Source: Sphingomonadales bacterium
Lineage (GTDB): Bacteria; Bacteroidota; Bacteroidia; Chitinophagales; Chitinophagaceae
Direction: 5' to 3'
DNA length: 64,000 bases
Assembly (NCBI GenBank): GCA_016872155.1
Contig: VHBB01000007.1
Coordinates: forward strand, 1 to 64,000
This document shows positions 1-8,420 of the stretch, piece by piece. Within the stretch, counting starts at the first letter, position 1. Every line of letters begins with the position of its first letter. A program made the position numbers and the translations under genes. The notes below the pieces were generated by a model that saw only the letters and a program-made list of their open reading frames with translations, was not told the origin of the DNA and did no database searches.

Positions 1-1
1 T

Positions 2-520
2 AAAGGGGCCTGTGTTAAGATGGGTACCCGTCTCTATGGCGCCACCACGGTGGGTCCTTATTGTACGGTCGGCGGAGAGATCAAGCATAGTATTCTTTTG
101 GGGTTTAGCAATAAGGCACATGATGGATATCTCGGAGACGCGGTTATAGGGCAGTGGTGCAACCTTGGGGCCGGAACCACCAACTCTAATATCAAGAATA
201 ACGCCTCTGTAATAAAAGTATGGACGCCGCAAGGCGAAAAAGAGGCTGGGCAAAAATGCGGCGTAATGATGGGCGACTATTCGCAAACAGCCATCAATAC
301 CTCGATCAATACCGGTACCATCATTGGAGTCGGTTGTAATGTGATGGGGCAAGGACTGACACCGGGGTATATTCCAAGTTTTTCTTGGGGTCAAGAGGGA
401 ATCGATCGGTACCGCTTGCCCGAATTACTGTTGACCATTGATCGCTGGAAACAGTTAAAAGGACAATCGCTCTCTGCGTACGAAAAAAAGTTGCTTAAAA
501 ATATCTATAAAAAATTCTAA
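2..520 (+). CDS. GlmU-like putative sugar nucleotidyltransferase, C-terminal part (5' truncated by window edge)
   Basis: Open frame continues upstream of the listed ATG to position 2 (KGACVKMGTRLYGATTVGP...). Left-handed beta-helix hexapeptide-like pattern (VIGQWCNLGAGTTNSNIKNN). Confidence 0.8.
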   Translation, partial: KGACVKMGTRLYGATTVGPYCTVGGEIKHSILLGFSNKAHDGYLGDAVIGQWCNLGAGTTNSNIKNNASVIKVWTPQGEKEAGQKCGVMMGDYSQTAINTSINTGTIIGVGCNVMGQGLTPGYIPSFSWGQEGIDRYRLPELLLTIDRWKQLKGQSLSAYEKKLLKNIYKKF

Positions 521-523
521 CCT

Positions 524-1297
524 ATGACCGCCCGCAAAAAGATAGCCGCTGCCAATTGGAAAATGAATTTAACCTGGCCCGAGGCAACAGAACTGGTCAA
601 CGCTTTGGTTGACTCCATTGAAGCTGTCAACGATCCCTGTCAAGTCATCTTGGCCGTTCCCTTTCCTTACTTGCAATCGGTAAGCGCGCTGGTCAAAGGG
701 CATATCGGTTATAGCGTGGCGGCTCAAAATTGCCATCAGAAGGCCGCTGGGGCTTACACGGGCGAAGTATCGGCTGTTATGCTGCAGGCTATGGAAATAG
801 CGTATTGCCTGGTCGGACACAGCGAAAGAAGAGAGTACAACGGCGAAACCCATGCCGTGCTGGCCGATAAATTAGTTCGATGTATCGAAAATAAGATAAG
901 CCCGATCTTTTGTTGCGGAGAGCCGCTGGCCATACGCGATCAAGAAAAACAAAATGAGTATGTGGCCAAACAATTGCAAGAAGCTCTTTTTGTGTTAAGC
1001 AGCGATCAGGCGGCCTCGGCGGTAATCGCTTATGAGCCCATCTGGGCTATTGGCACGGGTCGTACAGCTAGTAGTCAACAAGCCCAGGCCATGCATAGGC
1101 ATATACGGAGCGTACTGGCTAGTCAGTATGGAGAAGCACTGGCCGGTCAAATTCCCATTTTGTACGGCGGTAGTGTTAAGGCGTCCAATGCCGATGAGTT
1201 ATTTGCTTGCCCCGACGTAGACGGCGCCCTGGTAGGAGGGGCATCGCTGGTGGCCAGCGAGTTTAGTGCCATTGTTCGGTCGCTCACTAGCGCGTAG
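524..1297 (+). CDS. tpiA: Triose-phosphate isomerase
   Basis: AANWKMN start motif, GHSERR, AYEPIWAIGTG, YGGSV motifs. Confidence 0.98.
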   Translation: MTARKKIAAANWKMNLTWPEATELVNALVDSIEAVNDPCQVILAVPFPYLQSVSALVKGHIGYSVAAQNCHQKAAGAYTGEVSAVMLQAMEIAYCLVGHSERREYNGETHAVLADKLVRCIENKISPIFCCGEPLAIRDQEKQNEYVAKQLQEALFVLSSDQAASAVIAYEPIWAIGTGRTASSQQAQAMHRHIRSVLASQYGEALAGQIPILYGGSVKASNADELFACPDVDGALVGGASLVASEFSAIVRSLTSA

Positions 1298-1309
1298 TGC
1301 CGCAGCCTC

Positions 1310-1561
1310 TTACAATGATGCGATCGTGTCGATGTATTCTTGCATGCATTCTTCGGCAGATCTTCCTCGCAAATTGGTCCAGGCATCATGCTTGGCGCGG
1401 GCTACAAAATCGAAGGGATTCGAAGGGGCCTCTTGCGTATTGTCGCCTTCGGTAGCTTGCTTGTAAAGCGAATAAAGTTGTAACAGCACGTCGTTAGAGG
1501 GGCGTTCGGTGAGAAGCTTGCTTTTTGCAACCGCTTGCTCGAATCTTTCCTTTAATTCCAT
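1310..1561 (-). CDS. Acyl-CoA-binding protein
   Basis: 83 aa; LLQLYSLYKQATEGDN...AKHDAWTNLRGRSAEECMQEYI matches the ACBP pattern. Confidence 0.93.
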   Translation of the reverse strand: MELKERFEQAVAKSKLLTERPSNDVLLQLYSLYKQATEGDNTQEAPSNPFDFVARAKHDAWTNLRGRSAEECMQEYIDTIASL

Positions 1562-1565
1562 TTTA

Positions 1566-3221
1566 CTATTTTAATACTTCGGTAATAACGGTTCCAATAT
1601 TTCCGCTGGGCATTTGTATGCGAAGCAGGGCGGCCAAGGTGGGGGCAATGTCGGTCATGTACACCTCTCGCTGGGTAATTCCTTTTTTTATGCCCCATCC
1701 ATACCACAGCAATGGAATATGAGAGTCGTAGGGATTCCAAAGGCCGTGGGTAGTGCCGGTGGTACCATAAGCATCGATATAACCCGGTAGTAAGATCACT
1801 TGCAAATCGCCGCTGCGATTGGGATGATACCCATTGTTAAGCATTTTTCGGAGGGTAGCGGGCAAGGGGACCGTATTGAGATCTTTGATCGAGAAGGCTC
1901 TGTCGATTCCGGGTTCTTTTAGAAGCTCTTTTTGCAGCCAGCCGATCACTTCGTCGGCATCAATGCCGGCAGAGTCGAGCAGCGGATGATCGAGGTGTAA
2001 CTGGTAATTATCATCGCTAACGATCAATTTTTTTATGCGATAGTTCTTTTCTAATCCGGCATTGAGTCGATCGATGATCTTTCCCATAAAGACCCTTCCG
2101 CCCGGCAATTTATTCTCTTTGCTAAATTCAGGAATATGTGCGGCTCCGTGGTCGGCCGTTAGAAACGCAGTGTAGAGGCCTTTACCCACCGTGCGATCCA
2201 GTAGATCAAAGAATTGACCCAGGGCCAGGTCCATACGCAACATGGCATCTTCGGCCTCGACCGAGTTGGGACCAAAGCTGTGACCAATGTAATCGGGCGA
2301 AGAAAAACTAATGGCCAACAGGTCTGTAATATCATCGCGACCCAGCGATTCGGCTAGCAGCGCGGTCGTAGCAAAGGCAAGGGTCATCTCGTTGCCCATA
2401 GAGGTCGTGTTGATCTTGCCATAGTCTTTGCCCATGTATTTTTTTAGATCGTACGGAAACCCTTCTCCAAACACTTTATTCTCGTAAGACTTGTTGTCGG
2501 CAGTGCTGGCCTTGTACGATGCGGCCGGATAAAGGAGCGACCAGCCTGCTGCATAAAACGAGTCAGGAACTTTGCGCTGGTTAAAAGCCTCTGCCCAGCT
2601 AGGAAGAGCAGGCATGTAGTAGCTAGAGCTGATCCAGTTGCCGACAGAATTATCGTACCAATAGGCCCCATTGGCACTGTGGCCAGCCGGTAAAATAGCA
2701 CCTCGATCTTTAATGGCAATGCCGATCACTTTTGCCTGAAAATTCGTGGCCAATCGTAACTCATCGGCAATGCTGGTGACCAGCATATTTTTTGGACTCA
2801 TCTTACCTTGTGCACTGCTGCTACCAACGGTACTGGCCGATTTGTCTTCGGTGCAATAGACTGTTCTTCGCAATTGAGAATCCCACCAGGCATTGCCCGT
2901 TATACCATTAATGGCAGGAACGGTTCCGGTATACACGGCGCTATGTCCGCAGGCCGTAACAGTGGGGGTATAGGGAATTAATGTTTGTTCGCAGCTGTTT
3001 CCTTCGCTCAGCATTCTTTTAAACCCGCCTTTGTCGCTAAAGCGGTCGGCATATCTATACAAATAATCCCAGCGCATCTGGTCCAACACCAGTCCAACCA
3101 CTAGTCTTGGGCGCGCCGGCTTAGCGGCCGAGGGGCTCGCAGCGGGTTGAGCCAAGGTGGCGGTAACAAAAAGCAAAGAGAGACAAAAGTTTAAGGGGGG
3201 CGCAACACGCATAGCATTCAA
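1566..3221 (-). CDS. PafA-like alkaline phosphatase (type I phosphodiesterase/phosphatase superfamily)
   Basis: Signal peptide; LVVGLVLDQMRWDYLYRY; Thr nucleophile context TPTVTACGHSAVYTG; IKDRGAILPAGH (K-x-R); TADHGAAHIPEF. Confidence 0.92.
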   Translation of the reverse strand: MNAMRVAPPLNFCLSLLFVTATLAQPAASPSAAKPARPRLVVGLVLDQMRWDYLYRYADRFSDKGGFKRMLSEGNSCEQTLIPYTPTVTACGHSAVYTGTVPAINGITGNAWWDSQLRRTVYCTEDKSASTVGSSSAQGKMSPKNMLVTSIADELRLATNFQAKVIGIAIKDRGAILPAGHSANGAYWYDNSVGNWISSSYYMPALPSWAEAFNQRKVPDSFYAAGWSLLYPAASYKASTADNKSYENKVFGEGFPYDLKKYMGKDYGKINTTSMGNEMTLAFATTALLAESLGRDDITDLLAISFSSPDYIGHSFGPNSVEAEDAMLRMDLALGQFFDLLDRTVGKGLYTAFLTADHGAAHIPEFSKENKLPGGRVFMGKIIDRLNAGLEKNYRIKKLIVSDDNYQLHLDHPLLDSAGIDADEVIGWLQKELLKEPGIDRAFSIKDLNTVPLPATLRKMLNNGYHPNRSGDLQVILLPGYIDAYGTTGTTHGLWNPYDSHIPLLWYGWGIKKGITQREVYMTDIAPTLAALLRIQMPSGNIGTVITEVLK

Positions 3222-3270
3222 TTAAAGAACAAAGGTAAAAGGTAAAACCGAAATGCCTGTTAAGGATGGA

Positions 3271-3705
3271 TTACCGAATTGGCGTGCAGTGCTCCGATAA
3301 GATCTTCACCTTGCCCCGGTGTTTGATGATGGTCACACTACACCGTTGCCGATCATCGAATCGTTCGCCATGGTAGTACCCCTGGCCGCTCCAAATAGTA
3401 TTGACCACGGCGGCATTGCCATCGATCTGTATTGAGAGTTGTTCGCGAGACATGTCTTGCAGCTGATAAACATCCGAACCGGCCGTAGCCAGAAGCGCTG
3501 CTCTAGAGAACGTATGGCCTGATTGGGTAAAGTAAACATAGTGCGAAGAAAGGGCCGTATCGACCAGGGCCGGCTTTTTCTCTTTCCATCCTTGATCAAA
3601 TTGGTCCATCACGGCCTTGACCTCTTGTTCGGTTAAGATATCTTCTGTGGGGCGACAGCTAACTAAAAATGTAATAAGGAAAATAAGTAGACCGGTTATT
3701 CTCAT
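3271..3705 (-). CDS. Small lipoprotein with NTF2/DUF4440-like fold
   Basis: Start chosen at MRITGLLIFLITFLVSC (lipobox). Central part resembles SnoaL/DUF4440-like proteins. Overlaps the upstream gene by 4 nt (ATGA). Confidence 0.65.
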   Translation of the reverse strand: MRITGLLIFLITFLVSCRPTEDILTEQEVKAVMDQFDQGWKEKKPALVDTALSSHYVYFTQSGHTFSRAALLATAGSDVYQLQDMSREQLSIQIDGNAAVVNTIWSGQGYYHGERFDDRQRCSVTIIKHRGKVKILSEHCTPIR

Positions 3706-4196
3706 TTTACGGGATTGGGTTGGTTCGAAAATAAAAGCTGGTATTGCAACGGGCTCCAATCGGTGCGTAGCACTTGTACGACCCAATAGGTATCGCCTCG
3801 GTAGATCTCGAGCAATCGTTGCCGCTCCATATTCGAGACATGTTGATTTTCGTTGAGCGCTTGCCATTCATATTCTTTTTTTAATAAGATCTTGCGTTGC
3901 CAGTCCAGCGCCGTTACCTCGTCTTTGCAAAAATATTGCTCAGCATAACAAATTTCCAGGCTGTCGCAGCTGAGTCGCAGATCCGCAGTCAACGAGAGGG
4001 TTTGGGTATAAACCGCAAGAGCACCTTGCAAGGTAGGAGCGGCTTGCCAGGCGCGATCGGGTTGCTGCCGAGGCCTAATTTGTTTTTGCAGGCGGCGCTG
4101 TGCTTCTTTTGTGGATAGGCCTACATAGTCTTGAGCCGATACCCCCCCAAAGATCCCCGCAGCTAGTAGCCCAACCGTAAACAATAGTCGCCTCAT
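3702..4196 (-). CDS. Hypothetical secreted protein
   Basis: Signal peptide MRRLLFTVGLLAAGIFGGVSAQ; no family recognised. Confidence 0.6.
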   Translation of the reverse strand: MRRLLFTVGLLAAGIFGGVSAQDYVGLSTKEAQRRLQKQIRPRQQPDRAWQAAPTLQGALAVYTQTLSLTADLRLSCDSLEICYAEQYFCKDEVTALDWQRKILLKKEYEWQALNENQHVSNMERQRLLEIYRGDTYWVVQVLRTDWSPLQYQLLFSNQPNPVK

Positions 4197-4235
4197 GTAT
4201 TTGCTGGTTTTACCAAATAAAAATAGCAAGTAAAG

Positions 4236-5912
4236 TTACTGTCTTTTCTTGCTGTGTAGCCAATGATCGAATTGCGTGCGAGAAAAGCTGCTTAGATTCT
4301 GTGCAGCGGTTAATTGGCTTTTTTGTGCGGCTAGTACTCCGTAACGCACATCTTCCAGACCCTGTATGGCATGCGCATCGGGGTTAATAGAAAGTAAAAC
4401 TCCCTTGTCAAGCGCCTTATTGATCCATTTCCAATCCAGGTCTAGTCGGCGTGGGTGCGCATTAATTTCTAGTACCACCTGGTTGGCCGCACAAGCATCG
4501 ATGATCTTTTGATGATCGATGGGGTATCCTTTTCTGCTCAGCAGCAGTCGTCCGGTGGGGTGACCCAATATACGGGTGAGCGGATGCTCGATGGCTTTAA
4601 TAAGTCTGGTATTGGCCTTTTCTTCGTTCATGCCAAGCTGGCTATGTACGGAGGCTATGATCAGATCGAAGCTGGCCAACACTTCTTGGCTATAGTCCAA
4701 GCTGCCATCTCCTAAAATATCGCTCTCTATCGATGAATAGATCGTAAAAGGGGCCAGTTTCTGGTTGAGTTGTGCGATCTCTTGCTGCTGCGCGGCCACC
4801 CGTTGTGCAGTGAGTCCATTGGCATAGGTAGCCGAGGCCGAGTGATCGCTGATCACCATATATTCCCATCCCTTATTTATGCAGGCCTGGGCCATCTCTT
4901 CTAGGCTGTTGCTGCCATCGCTCCATACAGAGTGGGCGTGAATCAGGCCTCTAATAGAGGAAGATTGAATCGGCTCGCTGAGCGCAGCTTTCGCTGCTCT
5001 CTCCAATACATCGGCACCTTCTCTTCTGCAGGGCTCAATAAAAGAAAGTCCCATGGCCTCGAAGATCGCCAGCTCGGTTGTAGCAGCGGCCAGCTTTGCT
5101 TCGCTATAGTTGGCAAGACCCTGAAAGGCCTGCAGAAATTCTTCGCTACCGGTGGTCCAAAAGAGTGCTTGTTGCAGCGGCTGTCCGGTACTAAAAAGTT
5201 TTAGGCGAAGCCCGTTCTTTAGTTCGTATAAAAGTGTTTGTGAGGTTTCTTCAAGAAGGGCGGGCGGATGCGCGGTATTGAAGATAGGTTTAATGGTATC
5301 TATTGTCGCCATTACTACGAACTCCATTTCTTCTAGGGTAAGGGATTGTCTGCGAAAGGCGCCGGTAACGGCCACGTTGGCGGGGCCAAGCTGTTGCTTT
5401 AAATAATTTTCGACCGAAGGATAAATGGCTTCGGCCTCGGCATACAGCAGCTGCCCTTGGTGCTGCAAAAAAAATTGAATCGATTCGATCAGTGACTGTT
5501 GGGTCTTTGCCCCAAAACCTTTGTAAGCAACAAGGCGGTTTTCCTGACAGGCATACAGCAGCTCCCCAACCGATTCGATGCCCATCTCTTTCCAGATGGC
5601 ATGGATCTTTTTAGGTCCCAGTCCTTTTAGCTGCAGCATCTCGAGCACACCCGGTGGGGTTTGCCGAAGCTGCTCCTCGAGCAGGCTCAGCTTTTGGGTA
5701 TCCAGCAGTTCTTCGATGGCGCCGGCCAACGTTTTTCCGATTCCGCGAATGGTCAGCAGTTTTTGGCGGGGGGTCTGGCTAAGGGGGTAGGGAAGTTTAT
5801 CGATGGCAAAGGCGGCGGCCCCATAGCTTTTTACGCTAAAGGGGTTGGCTCCGTGAATATCCAGCAGGGTAGACAGCAGTTTGAGCTGTTCGGCTATGGC
5901 TGCATTATCCAT
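4236..5912 (-). CDS. PolX-like protein (HhH + degenerate Pol beta-type domain + PHP domain)
   Basis: HhH motifs (LLTIRGIGKTLAGAIEELL, LKGLGPKKIHAIWKEMGI) and PHP motifs (LIHAHSVWSDG, VISDHSAS, SSIESDIL, ASVHSQ, GHPTGRLL, INPDAHA). Start moved to MDNAAIAEQLKLLSTLLDIHG. Confidence 0.9.
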   Translation of the reverse strand: MDNAAIAEQLKLLSTLLDIHGANPFSVKSYGAAAFAIDKLPYPLSQTPRQKLLTIRGIGKTLAGAIEELLDTQKLSLLEEQLRQTPPGVLEMLQLKGLGPKKIHAIWKEMGIESVGELLYACQENRLVAYKGFGAKTQQSLIESIQFFLQHQGQLLYAEAEAIYPSVENYLKQQLGPANVAVTGAFRRQSLTLEEMEFVVMATIDTIKPIFNTAHPPALLEETSQTLLYELKNGLRLKLFSTGQPLQQALFWTTGSEEFLQAFQGLANYSEAKLAAATTELAIFEAMGLSFIEPCRREGADVLERAAKAALSEPIQSSSIRGLIHAHSVWSDGSNSLEEMAQACINKGWEYMVISDHSASATYANGLTAQRVAAQQQEIAQLNQKLAPFTIYSSIESDILGDGSLDYSQEVLASFDLIIASVHSQLGMNEEKANTRLIKAIEHPLTRILGHPTGRLLLSRKGYPIDHQKIIDACAANQVVLEINAHPRRLDLDWKWINKALDKGVLLSINPDAHAIQGLEDVRYGVLAAQKSQLTAAQNLSSFSRTQFDHWLHSKKRQ

Positions 5913-5957
5913 AGACGCAAGGTAAGACCTTCGGGCTGGAGAGGAGGGGCTTAAACG

Positions 5958-5987
5958 AGAAAATCCCCCGAGAGCGGGGGATTTTCT
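5958..5987 (-). terminator. Stem-loop terminator downstream of the histone-like gene
   Basis: Perfect 12-bp inverted repeat AGAAAATCCCCC-gagagc-GGGGGATTTTCT between the histone-like gene and the PolX-like gene. Confidence 0.75.
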
Positions 5988-6003
5988 ATTCATTTTCTGA
6001 AGA

Positions 6004-6123
6004 TTACTTCTTCTTCTTAGCAGCTTTTTTCTTAGCAGCTTTCTTTTTTGGAGCAGCTTTTTTCTTAGCAGCTTTCTTTTTTGGAGCGGCCTTTTTCTTG
6101 GCAGCTTTTTTCTTTGTAGCCAT
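6004..6123 (-). CDS. Lysine/alanine-rich histone H1-like small protein
   Basis: MATKKKAAKKKAAPKKKAAKKKAAPKKKAAKKKAAKKKK. The longer ORF start at 6195 is probably not used. Confidence 0.75.
   Translation of the reverse strand: MATKKKAAKKKAAPKKKAAKKKAAPKKKAAKKKAAKKKK
6021..6119 (-). repeat. 33-bp tandem repeat (two exact copies plus one degenerate) within the histone-like gene
   Basis: cagcttttttcttagcagctttcttttttggag at 6021-6053 and 6054-6086 are identical; 6087-6119 is a diverged copy. Confidence 0.9.
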
Positions 6124-6255
6124 TTTTTTTGAATTTAATGTGTTAGTAAAATGAATTAACGATGTTAAAAATAGACATAATTTTTTAACATCCAAATTTT
6201 TTTCTACAAAATTTTGAAGCTGCGAGACGTACGCGACCGGGTCGCTCAGGTTGTA

Positions 6256-6516
6256 TTAGGCTTCTGCAGGAGCAACAGAAACGAATGTGCGATTGTTTCT
6301 TCCTTTGCGGAATTCAACCACACCATCGGTTAGTGCAAAAAGAGTGTAATCTTTTCCTACACCCACATTCTTGCCGGGATGATATACGGTACCACGCTGA
6401 CGAACGATGATGTTACCAGAGATAGCAGGTTGTCCGCCATAAATTTTTACACCCAGTCTTTTGCTTTGCGAATCGCGATTGTTCTTTACACTTCCTTCGC
6501 CTTTCTTATGTGCCAT
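6256..6516 (-). CDS. rpmA: 50S ribosomal protein L27
   Basis: [29 protein letters not shown]...[10 protein letters not shown]...HPGKNVG. Confidence 0.98.
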   Translation of the reverse strand: MAHKKGEGSVKNNRDSQSKRLGVKIYGGQPAISGNIIVRQRGTVYHPGKNVGVGKDYTLFALTDGVVEFRKGRNNRTFVSVAPAEA

Positions 6517-6558
6517 GGTGAGCTCTTTTTAATTTTTTTAAATAGATCAGGGGATGTC

Positions 6559-6858
6559 TTACGCGATACTCAAAACTTTGATCTTTGTGTAGGCGGTACG
6601 GTGTCCCTTCTTTTTATGAAAACCTTTTCTTCTTTTTTGCTTGTAGGCAATAACGGTATCGCCCTTTACCTGGCCTACGATCTCGGCCTTTACTTTGGCG
6701 GTAGCGGCGCTTCCCACCGAAAGCTTTCCGTCGGCATCGACCAACAATACGTCGAGGTCGAGCTTGTCGCCGGCAACACCTTCCACATGAGGCACATACA
6801 AGGTCTGGTCCTTTTCTACTTTAAATTGCTGACCGGCAACTTTTACAATGGCTATCAT
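6559..6858 (-). CDS. rplU: 50S ribosomal protein L21
   Basis: MIAIVKVAGQQFKVEKDQ...YKQKRRKGFHKKKGHRTAYTKIKV; adjacent to rpmA. Confidence 0.98.
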   Translation of the reverse strand: MIAIVKVAGQQFKVEKDQTLYVPHVEGVAGDKLDLDVLLVDADGKLSVGSAATAKVKAEIVGQVKGDTVIAYKQKRRKGFHKKKGHRTAYTKIKVLSIA

Positions 6859-6877
6859 ACTGTAAAAATTAGGACGG

Positions 6878-6908
6878 TAAAGGTAAGGAACTTTCCCGAA
6901 CTTGCCAA
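6878..6908 (-). promoter_or_regulatory. Putative Bacteroidota-type promoter for rplU-rpmA
   Basis: On the minus strand TTG-N20-TACCTTTA, close to the TTG-N(17-23)-TAnnTTTG consensus; just upstream of rplU. Confidence 0.5.
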
Positions 6909-6926
6909 CGAAAATCGGGGGTAGCT

Positions 6927-8420
6927 ATGACAGTCAAGTCTTTTCTTGCCAAGCCTTTTGCGGCCTATGTGCAGCGGACCATCAAAGCAGAAATGGGCAA
7001 TGCCGTAGCCGACCAGCAAAAGATCTTGGACCGGCTCTTGAAAGTGGGGGTCAAGACGGCTTTTGGAACGTCGGTGAATTTAAAGGATGTTAATGATTAT
7101 CAATCATTTAAGCAATCAGTGCCCCTGCAAGATTACGAGCAGCTAAAAAGCTGGATCAAGCAGATCAAAGAGGGTAAGCACAACGTGTTGTGGCGGGGGC
7201 GACCCCTGTATTTTGCCAAGACCTCGGGTACCACCAGTGGAGTTAAGTACATCCCCATTACCAAAGATTCCATCTCTAACCACATCAATACGGCCCGCAA
7301 CGCGCTGCTTTGCTATATGGCCGAAACAGGCAACACCCGGTTTGCCGACGGAAGGTTGATCTTTTTGTCCGGCTCACCAGAGTTAGAAAGGGTGGGCGAT
7401 ATTCCCACCGGAAGGCTCAGTGGAATCGTCAATCATCACGTGCCCCGCTATTTGAGGGCCAATCAACTTCCTTCGTACGAGACAAATTGTATCGAGGATT
7501 GGGAGACCAAGCTAAATCGCATTGTCGATGAGACGATCTCGCAGCCAATGACATTGATCAGCGGCATACCCCCGTGGATGCAGATGTATTTTGATGCACT
7601 CATCGAGCGAAGCGGAAAAAAAGTGGGGGAGCTCTTTCCTGATTTTAGTGTTATGGTGCAAGGGGGTGTAAATTTTGAGCCCTACCGCGCCCGACTTTTT
7701 GAAAGTATCGGCAGAAAGGTCGATACCATCGAACTGTTTCCTGCCAGCGAAGGATTTTTTGCGTTTCAGGATTCACAAGAGTGTGAAGGACTTTTACTCA
7801 ATACCAACAGCGGTATTTTCTTCGAGTTCGTACCCGCCGAGCAACTGGGTCAAAAAGATCCGCAACGTATTTCGCTGGCCGATGTACAGCTGGGGCAGCA
7901 GTATGCCCTTATTATAAACAGCAATGCCGGTTTGTGGGGTTACGACATTGGTGATATGGTTCGCTTTGTCTCTTCTGACCCCTACCGGCTGGTGGTAACC
8001 GGGCGCACCAAGCATTTTATATCTGCCTTTGGCGAGCATGTGATCGGCGAAGAAGTGGAGTCTTGTATTCGAGAGGCGGCCCAGCAATTAAAGGTCTCGA
8101 TTACCGAGTTTACCGTGGCCCCCCGGGTTAGCACCGATACTACAAAATCTTATCACGAGTGGTTTATAGAGTTCGATCAACCCCCACAAGAGGGTGTCGA
8201 GGCATTGGCTGCTTGTATCAATGCTTTATTGTGTAAAAAGAATGTATACTATAACGATCTAATCGAGGGGAACATTTTGGCACCACTGCAAATACGCGTG
8301 GTCAGAAAAGGTGGATTCATCGATTATATGCGATCTGTAGGCAAGCTGGGAGGTCAAAACAAAGTACCTCGGCTAAGCAACGACAGAAAGTTAGCCGATG
8401 CCTTAACTTCGTTTACATGA
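6927..8420 (+). CDS. GH3 auxin-responsive promoter family protein (acyl-adenylating enzyme)
   Basis: YFAKTSGTTSGVKYIPIT (ATP/AMP loop), ELFPASEGFFAFQD, GYDIGDMVRFVS, TGRTKHFISAFGEHVIGEEVE. Confidence 0.92.
   Translation: MTVKSFLAKPFAAYVQRTIKAEMGNAVADQQKILDRLLKVGVKTAFGTSVNLKDVNDYQSFKQSVPLQDYEQLKSWIKQIKEGKHNVLWRGRPLYFAKTSGTTSGVKYIPITKDSISNHINTARNALLCYMAETGNTRFADGRLIFLSGSPELERVGDIPTGRLSGIVNHHVPRYLRANQLPSYETNCIEDWETKLNRIVDETISQPMTLISGIPPWMQMYFDALIERSGKKVGELFPDFSVMVQGGVNFEPYRARLFESIGRKVDTIELFPASEGFFAFQDSQECEGLLLNTNSGIFFEFVPAEQLGQKDPQRISLADVQLGQQYALIINSNAGLWGYDIGDMVRFVSSDPYRLVVTGRTKHFISAFGEHVIGEEVESCIREAAQQLKVSITEFTVAPRVSTDTTKSYHEWFIEFDQPPQEGVEALAACINALLCKKNVYYNDLIEGNILAPLQIRVVRKGGFIDYMRSVGKLGGQNKVPRLSNDRKLADALTSFT

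Noticed and set aside
6021-6119. CRISPR-like short repeat array
   Set aside because: The repeats are directly adjacent without spacers and encode the K/A/P protein, so this is a coding tandem repeat.
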